A stretch of DNA of 64,000 nt from Bacillus thuringiensis (lineage in GTDB: Bacteria > Bacillota > Bacilli > Bacillales > Bacillaceae_G): NCBI RefSeq assembly GCF_022095615.2, contig NZ_CP155559.1, positions 1,981,501 to 2,045,500 on the forward strand, read 5' to 3'. A program made the translations under genes and the position numbers. Of this stretch, positions 54,795 through 63,132 are shown piece by piece. Positions within the stretch are counted from its first letter, which is position 1. Each line of letters opens with the position of its first letter. The notes under the pieces are model-generated. The model searched no databases, had not been told where the DNA came from, and was given only the letters and a program-made list of their open reading frames with translations.

Positions 54795-55592
54795 CTAATT
54801 CATTAGTTTTATAATCCATGTGATCCAGTAAGCACCTGGTATGAATAATAGTTGTGCTAATAACGTACCGAAAAGTCTAGAAATCATTAACCAGCCATAC
54901 ATTTTACTCATTGCTTCAGCACCTTCTTCTGATTGAAGGGCTCGCTCTGTTAAAAGAGCGATACGTGGATCTAGTAGCACTGTTAATAAAATAGTAGCAA
55001 AACCATTAATAAGTCCAGAAGCTGTAGTAGCTTTTGTCGCGTAAGCTGGAAGTAAAAAAGAAGCATATAGGGCTGAAAGAACACCAGCTGTATAAATAGC
55101 AGTAGCAAACATGTTAATAAGCATAATACGTTTTGGAATACCACCAATGCGTAGTCTATGAATCATTTCTAATTTTGGGAAGCGTACATATTTTTTTGTG
55201 TACTTTAATTTTTGAATGTTATTTGTTTTCATCATTCGAATGAAAGAACCGTCTGTTTCAAAGTTTTGAATGACATATCCAAATAGTTTGGTTAAAGTCG
55301 GATATAGTATAATCGTAATCAATGTACCGACAGAGGCGGATAATAGAACGAGCCGTATAATATGTTCTAAATTAATGGATGCGTCTCGTTTTGCCTCATC
55401 GACAATCCCACCGATCAAAAAGGCTTGTAGCATGTTAGATGTTCTTGAAATAAGTAACACCATGCCTACGACAGACAAAGCAACAGCAATTCTCTTTAAA
55501 CGCACTCCAGCTAATCGAATACTATAGGAGCTTGTTTCAACCGCGTGAATAACAATTGTGAAAGCCATTATAACAATTAACGTAATTGACAT
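54795..55592 (-). CDS. amj: Amj-type lipid II flippase (YdaH)
   Basis: 265 residues. ATG chosen seven bases after CTGGTG; a GTG three codons earlier overlaps that site. About six membrane helices. ETSSYSIRLAGVRLKRIAVALS, ISRTSNMLQAF and LINGFATILLTVLLDPRIALLTERAL match the YdaH/Amj (DUF2837) family, which moves lipid II across the membrane and backs up MurJ under envelope stress. Confidence 0.9.
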   Translation of the reverse strand: MSITLIVIMAFTIVIHAVETSSYSIRLAGVRLKRIAVALSVVGMVLLISRTSNMLQAFLIGGIVDEAKRDASINLEHIIRLVLLSASVGTLITIILYPTLTKLFGYVIQNFETDGSFIRMMKTNNIQKLKYTKKYVRFPKLEMIHRLRIGGIPKRIMLINMFATAIYTAGVLSALYASFLLPAYATKATTASGLINGFATILLTVLLDPRIALLTERALQSEEGAEAMSKMYGWLMISRLFGTLLAQLLFIPGAYWITWIIKLMN

Positions 55593-55784
55593 TAGATTCA
55601 CCAGTTTCTATTAAAATAATTGTAACTTTTTTACTTTATCATATGTATTACACTTTGTAACTGAAAGTATGTGACATAGAAGGAGTAATTTTTTGAAAAG
55701 ATAAATAATGGTAGTATAGTAAAAGGTAGGCATGAAAAAGCCTTCTATATAATATGTAAAGTAAATAGAAGCGGGGGATTAAAT

Positions 55785-56436
55785 TTGTATACAACATTTC
55801 TATTTGATTTAGATGGAACATTGACGGATCTGAAAGAAGGAATTGTATGCATTAAAAAAGATTGGAATTGAAGAATTGCATGTAAGCGAGTTAGATTCAT
55901 TTATTGGTCCACCCATCCAGCAATCATTCGTAGAAAGATACAATATGAATGAAGGAGAAGTAGAACGAGCTGTTTTTTATTTCAGGGAATATTTAAAGCA
56001 GCGTGGATTGTTAGAAAATAATGTGTACGAGGGTATTCCAAATCTTTTGAAACAATTAAAAGATACCGGAAACCGTTTATTTATAGCAACTTCCAAGCCT
56101 ACTATATTTGCTGCACAAGTTATAGAGCATTTTCAACTAATGAATTATTTCGAAGGTATCATTGGAAGTAATTTAGATGGTACGAGAATAAAAAAAGAAG
56201 AAATTATTGCGTATATTTTACAAACAAATGAAGAACTTAATAAAGAAAACATTGTTATGATTGGAGATAGAAAGCACGATATAATAGGTGCAAATCATAA
56301 TGGAATTGCTTCAATTGGCGTTTTATATGGTTATGGTAGTAAAACAGAATTGACTGAAGTTGGTGCGACTCATATAGTAAATGATGTAAAAGAACTTCAT
56401 CATTTTTGTGTAGATAATAGTTTGGTAAAGAAGTAA
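55785..56436 (+). pseudogene. HAD-family phosphatase (phosphoglycolate-phosphatase-like), frame broken
   Basis: A TTG start follows GGGGGATTAAAT. Frame 1 encodes the nucleophile motif LFDLDGTLTDLKEGIVC and stops soon after. From 55846 the +1 frame continues as YALKKIGIEELHVSEL and on through the cap domain, the STxK-type FIATSKP and the MIGDRKHDIIGANHNG motif. In this family GI-x-x-SVQYAL is usual, so about 14 bases are missing, probably by deletion between two TATGC copies. The intact 3' part lacks the catalytic Asp. Confidence 0.8.
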
Positions 56437-56447
56437 ATATAGAGACT

Positions 56448-56503
56448 AAAAATCCCTTTATAACGTATGACGATGAAATCGTTTTTGTTTAAAGGGATTT
56501 TTC
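56448..56503 (+). terminator. intrinsic terminator
   Basis: Outer stem aaaaatcccttta / taaagggattttt with a long, partly paired loop, followed by T. Confidence 0.7.
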
Positions 56504-56641
56504 ATATGTAATCGAATATTTATAATTAGACATTTTTAGCATGAAAAATTTGTATGAATAAGAGGAGGGATGTCAGAATCAAAAGATAAGTAGAAGTTTA
56601 TCTGTAAAATTTTGAATTTTCCGTTTAAAGGAGGGGTATAA

Positions 56642-58087
56642 TTGGAGCTAGTTATTATATTATTAGCACTTAGTTTACTAATGTTTGTAGCTTATAGAGG
56701 GTTTTCTGTTATTTTATTTGCACCGATATTTGCATTATTTGCGGTATTTTTGACAGAGCCTAGTTTTGTATTACCTTTCTTTTCGAATATCTTTATGGAG
56801 AAAATGGTAGGTTTTATTAAACTATATTTTCCTGTATTTTTACTTGGGGCAATATTTGGGAAAGTAGTAGAAATGTCAGGAATTGCGGACTCGATTGCAA
56901 AGACAATTATAGAGTTAGTTGGTGAAAAACGTACGATATTAGCGATTGTATTAATGGGTGCTATTTTAACGTATAGTGGTGTTAGTGTGTACGTAGTAGT
57001 GTTTGCTGTATATCCGTTCGCAGCTAAGTTGTTTCGACAAGCGGATATTCCAAAGCGTTTAATCCCTGGAACAATTGTTCTTGGAGCAGTCACGTTTACA
57101 ATGGATGCGCTACCTGGATCACCACAAATTCAAAATGTAATACCTACAACATTTTTTAAAACGGACATTTATGCAGCGCCGATACTTGGTATTGTAGGGG
57201 CAATTTTTGTACTCACGTTAGGTTTACTATATTTAGAGCGTAGACGTAAGAAGGCGAAGGCAGCAGGAGAAGGGTATTTTGGTTTTAACGATGGGAATAC
57301 TGAAATGGCAGCCTCTTTGCAAGTGCAAGTAGAACAAAAAGATATGCCAATGCTTAAAGGTATTGAAATTACAAGAGTTCAGCAAGTGATTGCTTTTATA
57401 CCACTTATTTTAGTAGGTGTAATGAATAAAGTTTTTACTATTATGATACCGAAATGGTATCCGAATGGTTTTGATTTTTCTGCAATTGGTATGAAAGCAT
57501 TTGGAAAAGTAGAATTAAGTGCAGTAGTTGGAATCTGGTCAGTAGAATTGGCACTTATTATAGGTATTGTAACAACGTTATTATTATATTGGAAACGAGT
57601 AGTAACAGGATTTCAAGCTGGATTGAATACAAGTATTGGTGGAGCGTTACTTGCAACGATGAATACAGGAGCTGAGTTTGGATTCGGTGGTGTCATCGCA
57701 GCACTTCCAGGATTCGCGATTATGAGAGATGGTATTTCTGCCACATTCACAAATCCTCTAGTGAATGGAGCAGTAACGACGAATATTTTAGCCGGTATTA
57801 CAGGCTCTGCATCAGGAGGAATGGGAATTGTTTTAAGTGCAATGGGAGATAAGTTTATTGCAGCGGCCAATCAATTTGATATTCCATTAGAAGTAATGCA
57901 TCGTATCGTGTCAATGGCATCGGGAGGAATGGATACATTACCACATAATGGGGCTATTATTACTATCCTTACAGTAACTGGATTAACTCATAAACAATCT
58001 TATAAAGATATATTTGCTATCACAGTATTGAAAACGCTTGCTGTATTTTTGGTTATTGCATTCTATACTTTAACAGGAATTTATTAA
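56642..58087 (+). CDS. GntP-family permease
   Basis: 481 residues from a TTG after AAAGGAGGGG. Twelve or so membrane helices; internal similarity of halves (TGAEFGFGGVIAALPGF; GSASGGMGIVLSAM) and AVTFTMDALPGSPQIQNVIPTTFF are GntP features. Members import gluconate, hydroxybutyrate or related hydroxy acids with protons. The following iron alcohol dehydrogenase gene suggests a hydroxy-acid substrate that is then oxidised. Confidence 0.9.
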   Translation: MELVIILLALSLLMFVAYRGFSVILFAPIFALFAVFLTEPSFVLPFFSNIFMEKMVGFIKLYFPVFLLGAIFGKVVEMSGIADSIAKTIIELVGEKRTILAIVLMGAILTYSGVSVYVVVFAVYPFAAKLFRQADIPKRLIPGTIVLGAVTFTMDALPGSPQIQNVIPTTFFKTDIYAAPILGIVGAIFVLTLGLLYLERRRKKAKAAGEGYFGFNDGNTEMAASLQVQVEQKDMPMLKGIEITRVQQVIAFIPLILVGVMNKVFTIMIPKWYPNGFDFSAIGMKAFGKVELSAVVGIWSVELALIIGIVTTLLLYWKRVVTGFQAGLNTSIGGALLATMNTGAEFGFGGVIAALPGFAIMRDGISATFTNPLVNGAVTTNILAGITGSASGGMGIVLSAMGDKFIAAANQFDIPLEVMHRIVSMASGGMDTLPHNGAIITILTVTGLTHKQSYKDIFAITVLKTLAVFLVIAFYTLTGIY

Positions 58088-58174
58088 AATTAGGTACGAT
58101 ATGAATTAAATAGATTTATTAAATAGATATTTTATAGACTAAAACATTAATTAGGGTAAGAAGGGGTGGAGTAC

Positions 58175-59377
58175 TTGCAAGAAGTTGCTGAGTTTCGTAT
58201 GCCGAAGTCTGTGTTATATGGGAGAAATTCGCTTGAAAAATTGGGGGAACAATCCAAGAAGCTGGGAAAAAGAGCGTTTATAGTTACTGATACAATTATG
58301 GAGAATTTAGGATATGTTGAGAGGTGTATACAACAATTAAATACGAAAGGTATTACTGTTATTACATATAATAAAGTAAATGCTGAGCCTACCAATATGC
58401 ACGTGTTAGAAGCGTTATCAATTTGTAAAGAAGGAAAGTGTGATTTTATTATCGGTATTGGTGGTGGAAGTTGTATTGATGCCGCAAAAGCAGTTGCCGT
58501 GTTATATACAAATGGTGGAGAAGTGGAAGATTATGTCCAAAAGGATATGGAAATAGACAATGATCCGCTACCACTAATTGCAATCCCGACAACTTCTGGT
58601 ACTGGATCGGAAGTAACAAGTGTAGCAGTAATTACGAATAAGCGAACAGATGTAAAAATGATGATGAAGCATCCAAGTTTTACCCCACAAGTAGCAATTA
58701 TTGACCCAATTTTAACACGTTCTGTACCACCTCATATTACGGCTGCAACAGGGATAGATGCATTATGTCATGCGGTCGAAGCATATATTTCTAAAGTTTC
58801 ACAATCACTTACAGATGTACTTGCTCTTTCCGCTATTGAAAGTATTATGAAATATTTACGTATTGCATATGAAGATGGAGAGAATATGGAGGCAAGAGAG
58901 GCGATGATGATTGCGTCCTTACAAGCTGGAATAGCATTTTCAAATGCATCTGTTACGCTCGTTCATGGAATGTCTAGGCCAGTAGGAGCGTTATTTCATG
59001 TACCACATGGTATATCGAATGCAATACTATTACCTACAGTGTTGGAGTTTACGAAAGAAAGAGCGGTGAAAAGATTAGCAAAAATTGGACGTAGTTTAAA
59101 TAAAGATTTATATTCGAATTCTGATGAAGAAGCAGCTGACTACACGCTGGATGAAATCAAAAAACTTTGTTCTGATCTTCGTATTCCAAATTTAAAAGAA
59201 TACGGAATTGGGGAAATTGAATTTGAAACAGCTATTTCTAAAATGGCATCAGATGCAATTGAAAGTGGAAGTCCAGCAAATAATCCACGTGTACCATCAT
59301 ATGATGAAATTAAACAGTTGTATCGAGAATGTTTTCATTATCAATATGAAGATTCAATAAAAACATTTGAAGGTTAA
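58175..59377 (+). CDS. iron-containing alcohol dehydrogenase
   Basis: 400 residues. A TTG six bases after AAGGGGTGG was chosen over the GTG at 58166, which sits within that site. NAD binding is marked by IGIGGGSCIDAAKAVA and PTTSGTGSEVTSVAVITN; metal ligands by GIDALCHAVEAYISK and HGMSRPVGALFHVPHG. Group III alcohol dehydrogenases oxidise small alcohols or hydroxy acids such as 4-hydroxybutyrate. Next to a GntP permease, a hydroxy-acid route is inferred. Confidence 0.91.
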   Translation: MQEVAEFRMPKSVLYGRNSLEKLGEQSKKLGKRAFIVTDTIMENLGYVERCIQQLNTKGITVITYNKVNAEPTNMHVLEALSICKEGKCDFIIGIGGGSCIDAAKAVAVLYTNGGEVEDYVQKDMEIDNDPLPLIAIPTTSGTGSEVTSVAVITNKRTDVKMMMKHPSFTPQVAIIDPILTRSVPPHITAATGIDALCHAVEAYISKVSQSLTDVLALSAIESIMKYLRIAYEDGENMEAREAMMIASLQAGIAFSNASVTLVHGMSRPVGALFHVPHGISNAILLPTVLEFTKERAVKRLAKIGRSLNKDLYSNSDEEAADYTLDEIKKLCSDLRIPNLKEYGIGEIEFETAISKMASDAIESGSPANNPRVPSYDEIKQLYRECFHYQYEDSIKTFEG

Positions 59378-59415
59378 TTTCAGAATATTCTTATAAAATT
59401 TCCTTGGAAATAGTT

Positions 59416-59456
59416 AAAACAAGACTTTATATTTCAAACGTAAAGTCTTGTTTTAT
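59416..59456 (+). terminator. intrinsic terminator
   Basis: Stem aaaacaagacttta / taaagtcttgtttt, 11-base loop, T-rich end. Confidence 0.88.
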
Positions 59457-59525
59457 TGTGTATAATATACATAATAAAATGTTGTGATTCACTTAAAAAA
59501 TAGTGTAAGGTAGGTGTTGGTTTTA

Positions 59526-60224
59526 ATGAAAACAATAGGTTTAATTGGTGGTATGAGTTGGGAATCAACTACTGAATATTATCGAATCATAAATGAAGAA
59601 ATAAAAGAGAGATTAGGGGGGTTACATTCAGCAAAATGTATGATTTATAGTGTGGACTTTGAAGAGATTGAACGATTCCAGTCTAGCGGAGATTGGAATG
59701 GAGCAGGAGAAGTATTAGGGAATGCAGCATATTCGTTACAGAGTGGGGGAGCAGAGTTTATAATTATTTGCACAAATACAATGCACAAAGTAGTTGAGAA
59801 AATAAAGGAAAATATTCATATTCCAGTCTTACATATCGCTGATGCAACTGCGAAAGAAATTAAAAGGAAAGATATTCAAAAGGTTGGTTTACTTGGAACT
59901 AAATATACAATGGAGCAAGACTTTTATAAATTACGCATAGAAGAGAATCATATAAAAGTAATGGTTCCATCAGAAAAAGCTAGAGATAAGATAAATGAAG
60001 TAATATATACAGAATTATGTTTAGGAAAGATAACATCTCAATCTAGAGAGTATTATAAAAGAGTTGTAGAAGAGTTAGTACAACAAGGGGCACAAGGAAT
60101 TATATTAGGCTGTACAGAAATAGGATTATTAATAAAGCAGGAAGACGTATGCATTCCGATATTTGACACAACTCATATACATGCAGTTGAAGCAGTTAAT
60201 TTCGCTTTACGAAATAGAATATAA
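59526..60224 (+). CDS. aspartate/glutamate racemase family protein
   Basis: 232 residues from the ATG of MKTIGLIGGMSWEST; a TTG four codons earlier is less likely. The two catalytic Cys lie in IICTNTMHK and ILGCTEIG, one in each half of the pseudo-symmetric fold. Length matches aspartate racemase / YgeA-RacX enzymes, which act without pyridoxal phosphate. May supply D-amino acids for peptidoglycan or signalling. Substrate range not readable. Confidence 0.9.
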   Translation: MKTIGLIGGMSWESTTEYYRIINEEIKERLGGLHSAKCMIYSVDFEEIERFQSSGDWNGAGEVLGNAAYSLQSGGAEFIIICTNTMHKVVEKIKENIHIPVLHIADATAKEIKRKDIQKVGLLGTKYTMEQDFYKLRIEENHIKVMVPSEKARDKINEVIYTELCLGKITSQSREYYKRVVEELVQQGAQGIILGCTEIGLLIKQEDVCIPIFDTTHIHAVEAVNFALRNRI

Positions 60225-60311
60225 TTATATTATGTAACCTAATTCATGTTTGTGGAAAACATTCTGAAAATATTTTATAATGTAAGTGGTTACATTTAAG
60301 GGGGAATGCGT

Positions 60312-60785
60312 ATGTTTTCAGTTCAGCCAATCGCATTTGTACATAATGAAAGAAAGGAAATAAAAGATGATGAGTGGGGAGAAGTAAGATCCTATATTAC
60401 TTTAACTGAAATGTATACAGAGGAAAGTATACAAGGGATTGAAGATTTTTCTCATATTGAAGTTATTTTTTATTTTCATAAAGTAACTGATGAACAAATT
60501 CAATATTTTGCTAGACATCCTAGAAATAATAATGATTATCCTAAAGTAGGCATTTTTGCACAACGCGGGAAAAATCGTCCGAATCGCATAGGAGCAACAA
60601 TTGTAAAGGTAATCAAAAGAGAAGGAAAATCAATTATTGTTGAGGGGTTAGATGCCATTGATGGCACACCTATATTGGATATAAAGCCGATAATGAAAGA
60701 GTTTATGCCGAAAGAAGCAATTCTACAGCCTAAATGGGCAACAGATATAATGAGACAGTATTGGAAGGGGAATGGAGTAAAATGA
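60312..60785 (+). CDS. trmO: TrmO-like tRNA methyltransferase (TsaA)
   Basis: 157 residues, ATG seven bases after GGGGGA; an ATG two codons earlier is inside the site. FSVQPIAFVHNERKEI, DFSHIEVIFYFHK, RNNNDYPKVGIFAQRGKNRPNRIGAT (in part) and LDAIDGTPILDIKP are the conserved TsaA/TrmO blocks. TrmO methylates N6-threonylcarbamoyl-adenosine 37 in tRNA using SAM. Its stop overlaps the GNAT gene by four bases. Confidence 0.9.
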   Translation: MFSVQPIAFVHNERKEIKDDEWGEVRSYITLTEMYTEESIQGIEDFSHIEVIFYFHKVTDEQIQYFARHPRNNNDYPKVGIFAQRGKNRPNRIGATIVKVIKREGKSIIVEGLDAIDGTPILDIKPIMKEFMPKEAILQPKWATDIMRQYWKGNGVK

Positions 60786-61222
60786 GAATATATGAAGCAA
60801 CAATTGCAGATTTAGATGGACTAGCATCAGTTTTTAATAACTATCGTATGTTTTATAGACAAGATTCCGATATAGAAGGAGCAAAAGTATTTTTACGAAA
60901 TCGAATTGAGAGAAAAGAATCCGTTATTTTTGTGGCAGTTGAAGACGGTGAATATATTGGATTCACACAATTATATCCATCATTTTCTTCCATTTCGATG
61001 AAAGAATTATGGATTTTAAATGATTTATTTGTACAAGCAACTAAGCGCGGAGCAGGAACAGGTAAAAAATTATTAGAAGCTGCTAAAGAATTTGCATTAG
61101 AAAATGGTGCAAAAGGTGTAAAATTACAAACAGAGATTGATAATTTATCAGCACAGCGATTATATGCTGAAAATGGTTATTTGAGAGATAATCGTTATTT
61201 CCATTATGAATTAACATTTTAA
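60782..61222 (+). CDS. GNAT-family N-acetyltransferase
   Basis: 146 residues with an ATGA overlap on trmO. LFVQATKRGAGTGKKLLEAA is the acetyl-CoA pyrophosphate loop and LQTEIDNLSAQRLYAENGY the C-terminal GNAT motif. Substrate unknown; linkage to trmO may be operon convenience. Confidence 0.9.
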   Translation: MRIYEATIADLDGLASVFNNYRMFYRQDSDIEGAKVFLRNRIERKESVIFVAVEDGEYIGFTQLYPSFSSISMKELWILNDLFVQATKRGAGTGKKLLEAAKEFALENGAKGVKLQTEIDNLSAQRLYAENGYLRDNRYFHYELTF

Positions 61223-61236
61223 AAAAATATAAGATT

Positions 61237-61271
61237 AAAAAAGACTTTTTCATTGTGAAAACGTCTTTTTT
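61237..61271. terminator. convergent terminator
   Basis: Stem aaaaaagac / gtctttttt with additional A/T pairs, between convergent genes. Confidence 0.7.
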
Positions 61272-61279
61272 AATTTGTA

Positions 61280-61807
61280 TTATAGTTGTTTTAGAACCCA
61301 ATTTGTGGCATCTTCAAAGTTCTCTGCAATGTAGTTTGGTTCAATATGAGCCCATTTGTCTCGGTGTGTATGTAAAGCATCATATCCAGCGCCTGTTCGT
61401 ACTAAAATCGTTGTCGCGTTTACTTTTGCTCCTGCAACGATATCAGTCCAGCGATCACCAACTACAGCACATTGTGTTAAATCAAGCCCATGTTTTTCCG
61501 CTGCTTGCAGAAGCATACCTGTACTTGGTTTCCGGCATTCACAACCATCACCATGTTTATGAGGACATACGTAAATATCATCAAAACCGAAGCCTTTTAA
61601 TTCTTGTGAAAAATCGGCTATAGTCGCTATTCCATCCGCAATACCTGGTTGATTTGTGAAAGAGAAAATTTTTATATTATTAGCTTTTAGTTTTTGTAAG
61701 GATGTTTTTGTAAAAGGAAATAATGTAAATGCTCCTGGATAATGTATAGTAGTGTCGCCGCCAATTGTACCGTCACGATCAATGAAAATTGCTTTAATGT
61801 TTGTCAT
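61280..61807 (-). CDS. HAD-IIIA phosphatase, GmhB-like
   Basis: 175 residues. DxDGT-type nucleophile FIDRDGTIGG, FTNQPGI, the zinc-loop CPHKHGDGCECRKP and VGDRWTDIVAGA match D-glycero-D-manno-heptose 1,7-bisphosphate phosphatase-type HAD proteins. Heptose synthesis is not otherwise seen here; a sugar or histidinol phosphate is also possible. Ribosome site GAAAGGAC. Confidence 0.88.
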   Translation of the reverse strand: MTNIKAIFIDRDGTIGGDTTIHYPGAFTLFPFTKTSLQKLKANNIKIFSFTNQPGIADGIATIADFSQELKGFGFDDIYVCPHKHGDGCECRKPSTGMLLQAAEKHGLDLTQCAVVGDRWTDIVAGAKVNATTILVRTGAGYDALHTHRDKWAHIEPNYIAENFEDATNWVLKQL

Positions 61808-61836
61808 ATTTATAGTCCTTTCAATTAAAAAGTAGT

Positions 61837-62268
61837 TTAAAAATGTTTTACAAATCGATAACCATTTACTTCATATCCTAATTTTTTGTAAAAAGGATGA
61901 GCTTCTACTCTTTTTGTTCCACTAACTAGCCATGTGCCAATGCAATTATGCTTCTTTGCTAATTGCTCTGCATAATCCATTAATACTTGTCCAATGCCTT
62001 TTCGTCGTATTGTAGAATCAACGCTAATAATTGAAATTTCTCCATACCGAGTTACATCTTCTAAATTTTCACGTATACGAAACCCAAGTAATCCACATAT
62101 AGTTTCTTCTTCCTCATAAACATATAAAAAATCAAAAGGACTCATTTGTACGAATTGCAACCGGTTGTTCATATCTTCATAAGAAATAGAGGAACCTTTT
62201 AATTCTGTGGTTAAAGAACAAAGTGCATCTATATCGTCTATCGTAGCTTCACGAATTTGAAAAGACAT
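61837..62268 (-). CDS. GNAT-family N-acetyltransferase
   Basis: 143 residues from the ATG six bases after GGAGTG; a GTG three codons earlier overlaps it. VDSTIRRKGIGQVLMDYAEQLA is the CoA-binding motif, and HPFYKKLGYEVNGYRFVK the C-terminal strand. Substrate unknown. Confidence 0.88.
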   Translation of the reverse strand: MSFQIREATIDDIDALCSLTTELKGSSISYEDMNNRLQFVQMSPFDFLYVYEEEETICGLLGFRIRENLEDVTRYGEISIISVDSTIRRKGIGQVLMDYAEQLAKKHNCIGTWLVSGTKRVEAHPFYKKLGYEVNGYRFVKHF

Positions 62269-62421
62269 ATTATCCACTCCAATAAAATGTAATCAAACAT
62301 TAAGTATTCTGTTAAAAAATATTTATTCCTGCTATGAAAATAAATATTTTATAATGATATATAGATAGTTATATGTTATTCTTTTCCTTGTTTGTATTGG
62401 GAATGGAAAGAAGGGGAATGT

Positions 62422-63132
62422 ATGTTAGAAGTAAATATCTGCTCTGCTGGATATGAAATAGGAGAAAAAACAATTTATGATATCGCTTTTTCTATTGAAA
62501 AAGGTGAATTAGTTGCTCTTATTGGTGCAAATGGTGCCGGGAAAAGTACGACGATTAAAACGATGCTCGGTTTACTTGTAAATATGAATGGTGAAATATC
62601 ATTCGGTGAAAAAAAGAACCCATATGCATATGTGCCGGAGCATCCGACATATTATGATTATTTAACGCTTTGGGAACATATTGAACTATTAATGGCTGCT
62701 CGTGAGAATGAGATAGGAAGCTGGGAAAGGAAAGCGGAAGAATTATTACATATGTTTCGAATGGATAAACATAAACATGAGTATTTATCAAAGTTTTCAA
62801 AAGGAATGAAACAAAAATCGATGCTCATTTTGGCGTTTTTAACTGAACCAGATTTTTATATCATTGATGAACCTTTTATCGGCTTAGATCCAGTAGCTAC
62901 GAAAGAGTTTTTAAGTTATTTATATAAAGAGAAAGAACGTGGGGCAGGAATTTTACTTTGTACGCACGTATTAGATACAGCTGAAAGAATTTGTGAGAGA
63001 TTTTTACTCATTTCACAGGGTACATTAGTCGCAGATGGACATTTAGAATCTATCCAAACGTTAGCGGAAATGCCAGGGAGTTCACTATTAGACTGTTTTG
63101 ATGTAATCGTAAGGCGTGAACAGCATGATTAA
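62422..63132 (+). CDS. ABC transporter ATP-binding protein, EcsA-like
   Basis: 236 residues from the ATG with AAGGGGAATGT; a longer start has no site. Walker A GANGAGKST, Q-loop region VPEHPTYYDYLT, signature FSKGMKQKS, Walker B FYIIDEPFIGLDP and H-loop CTHVLD. The signature departs from LSGGQ as in EcsA. It pairs with the membrane protein that follows, overlapping by eight bases. Confidence 0.9.
   Translation: MLEVNICSAGYEIGEKTIYDIAFSIEKGELVALIGANGAGKSTTIKTMLGLLVNMNGEISFGEKKNPYAYVPEHPTYYDYLTLWEHIELLMAARENEIGSWERKAEELLHMFRMDKHKHEYLSKFSKGMKQKSMLILAFLTEPDFYIIDEPFIGLDPVATKEFLSYLYKEKERGAGILLCTHVLDTAERICERFLLISQGTLVADGHLESIQTLAEMPGSSLLDCFDVIVRREQHD

Noticed and set aside
56571..56594. Seven-codon frame before the GntP gene
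   Set aside because: The ribosome site abuts the ATG with no spacing; too short to support.
61255..61623. 122-codon plus-strand frame opposite the GmhB-like gene
   Set aside because: The minus-strand gene has full HAD motifs and a ribosome site; the plus frame has neither.
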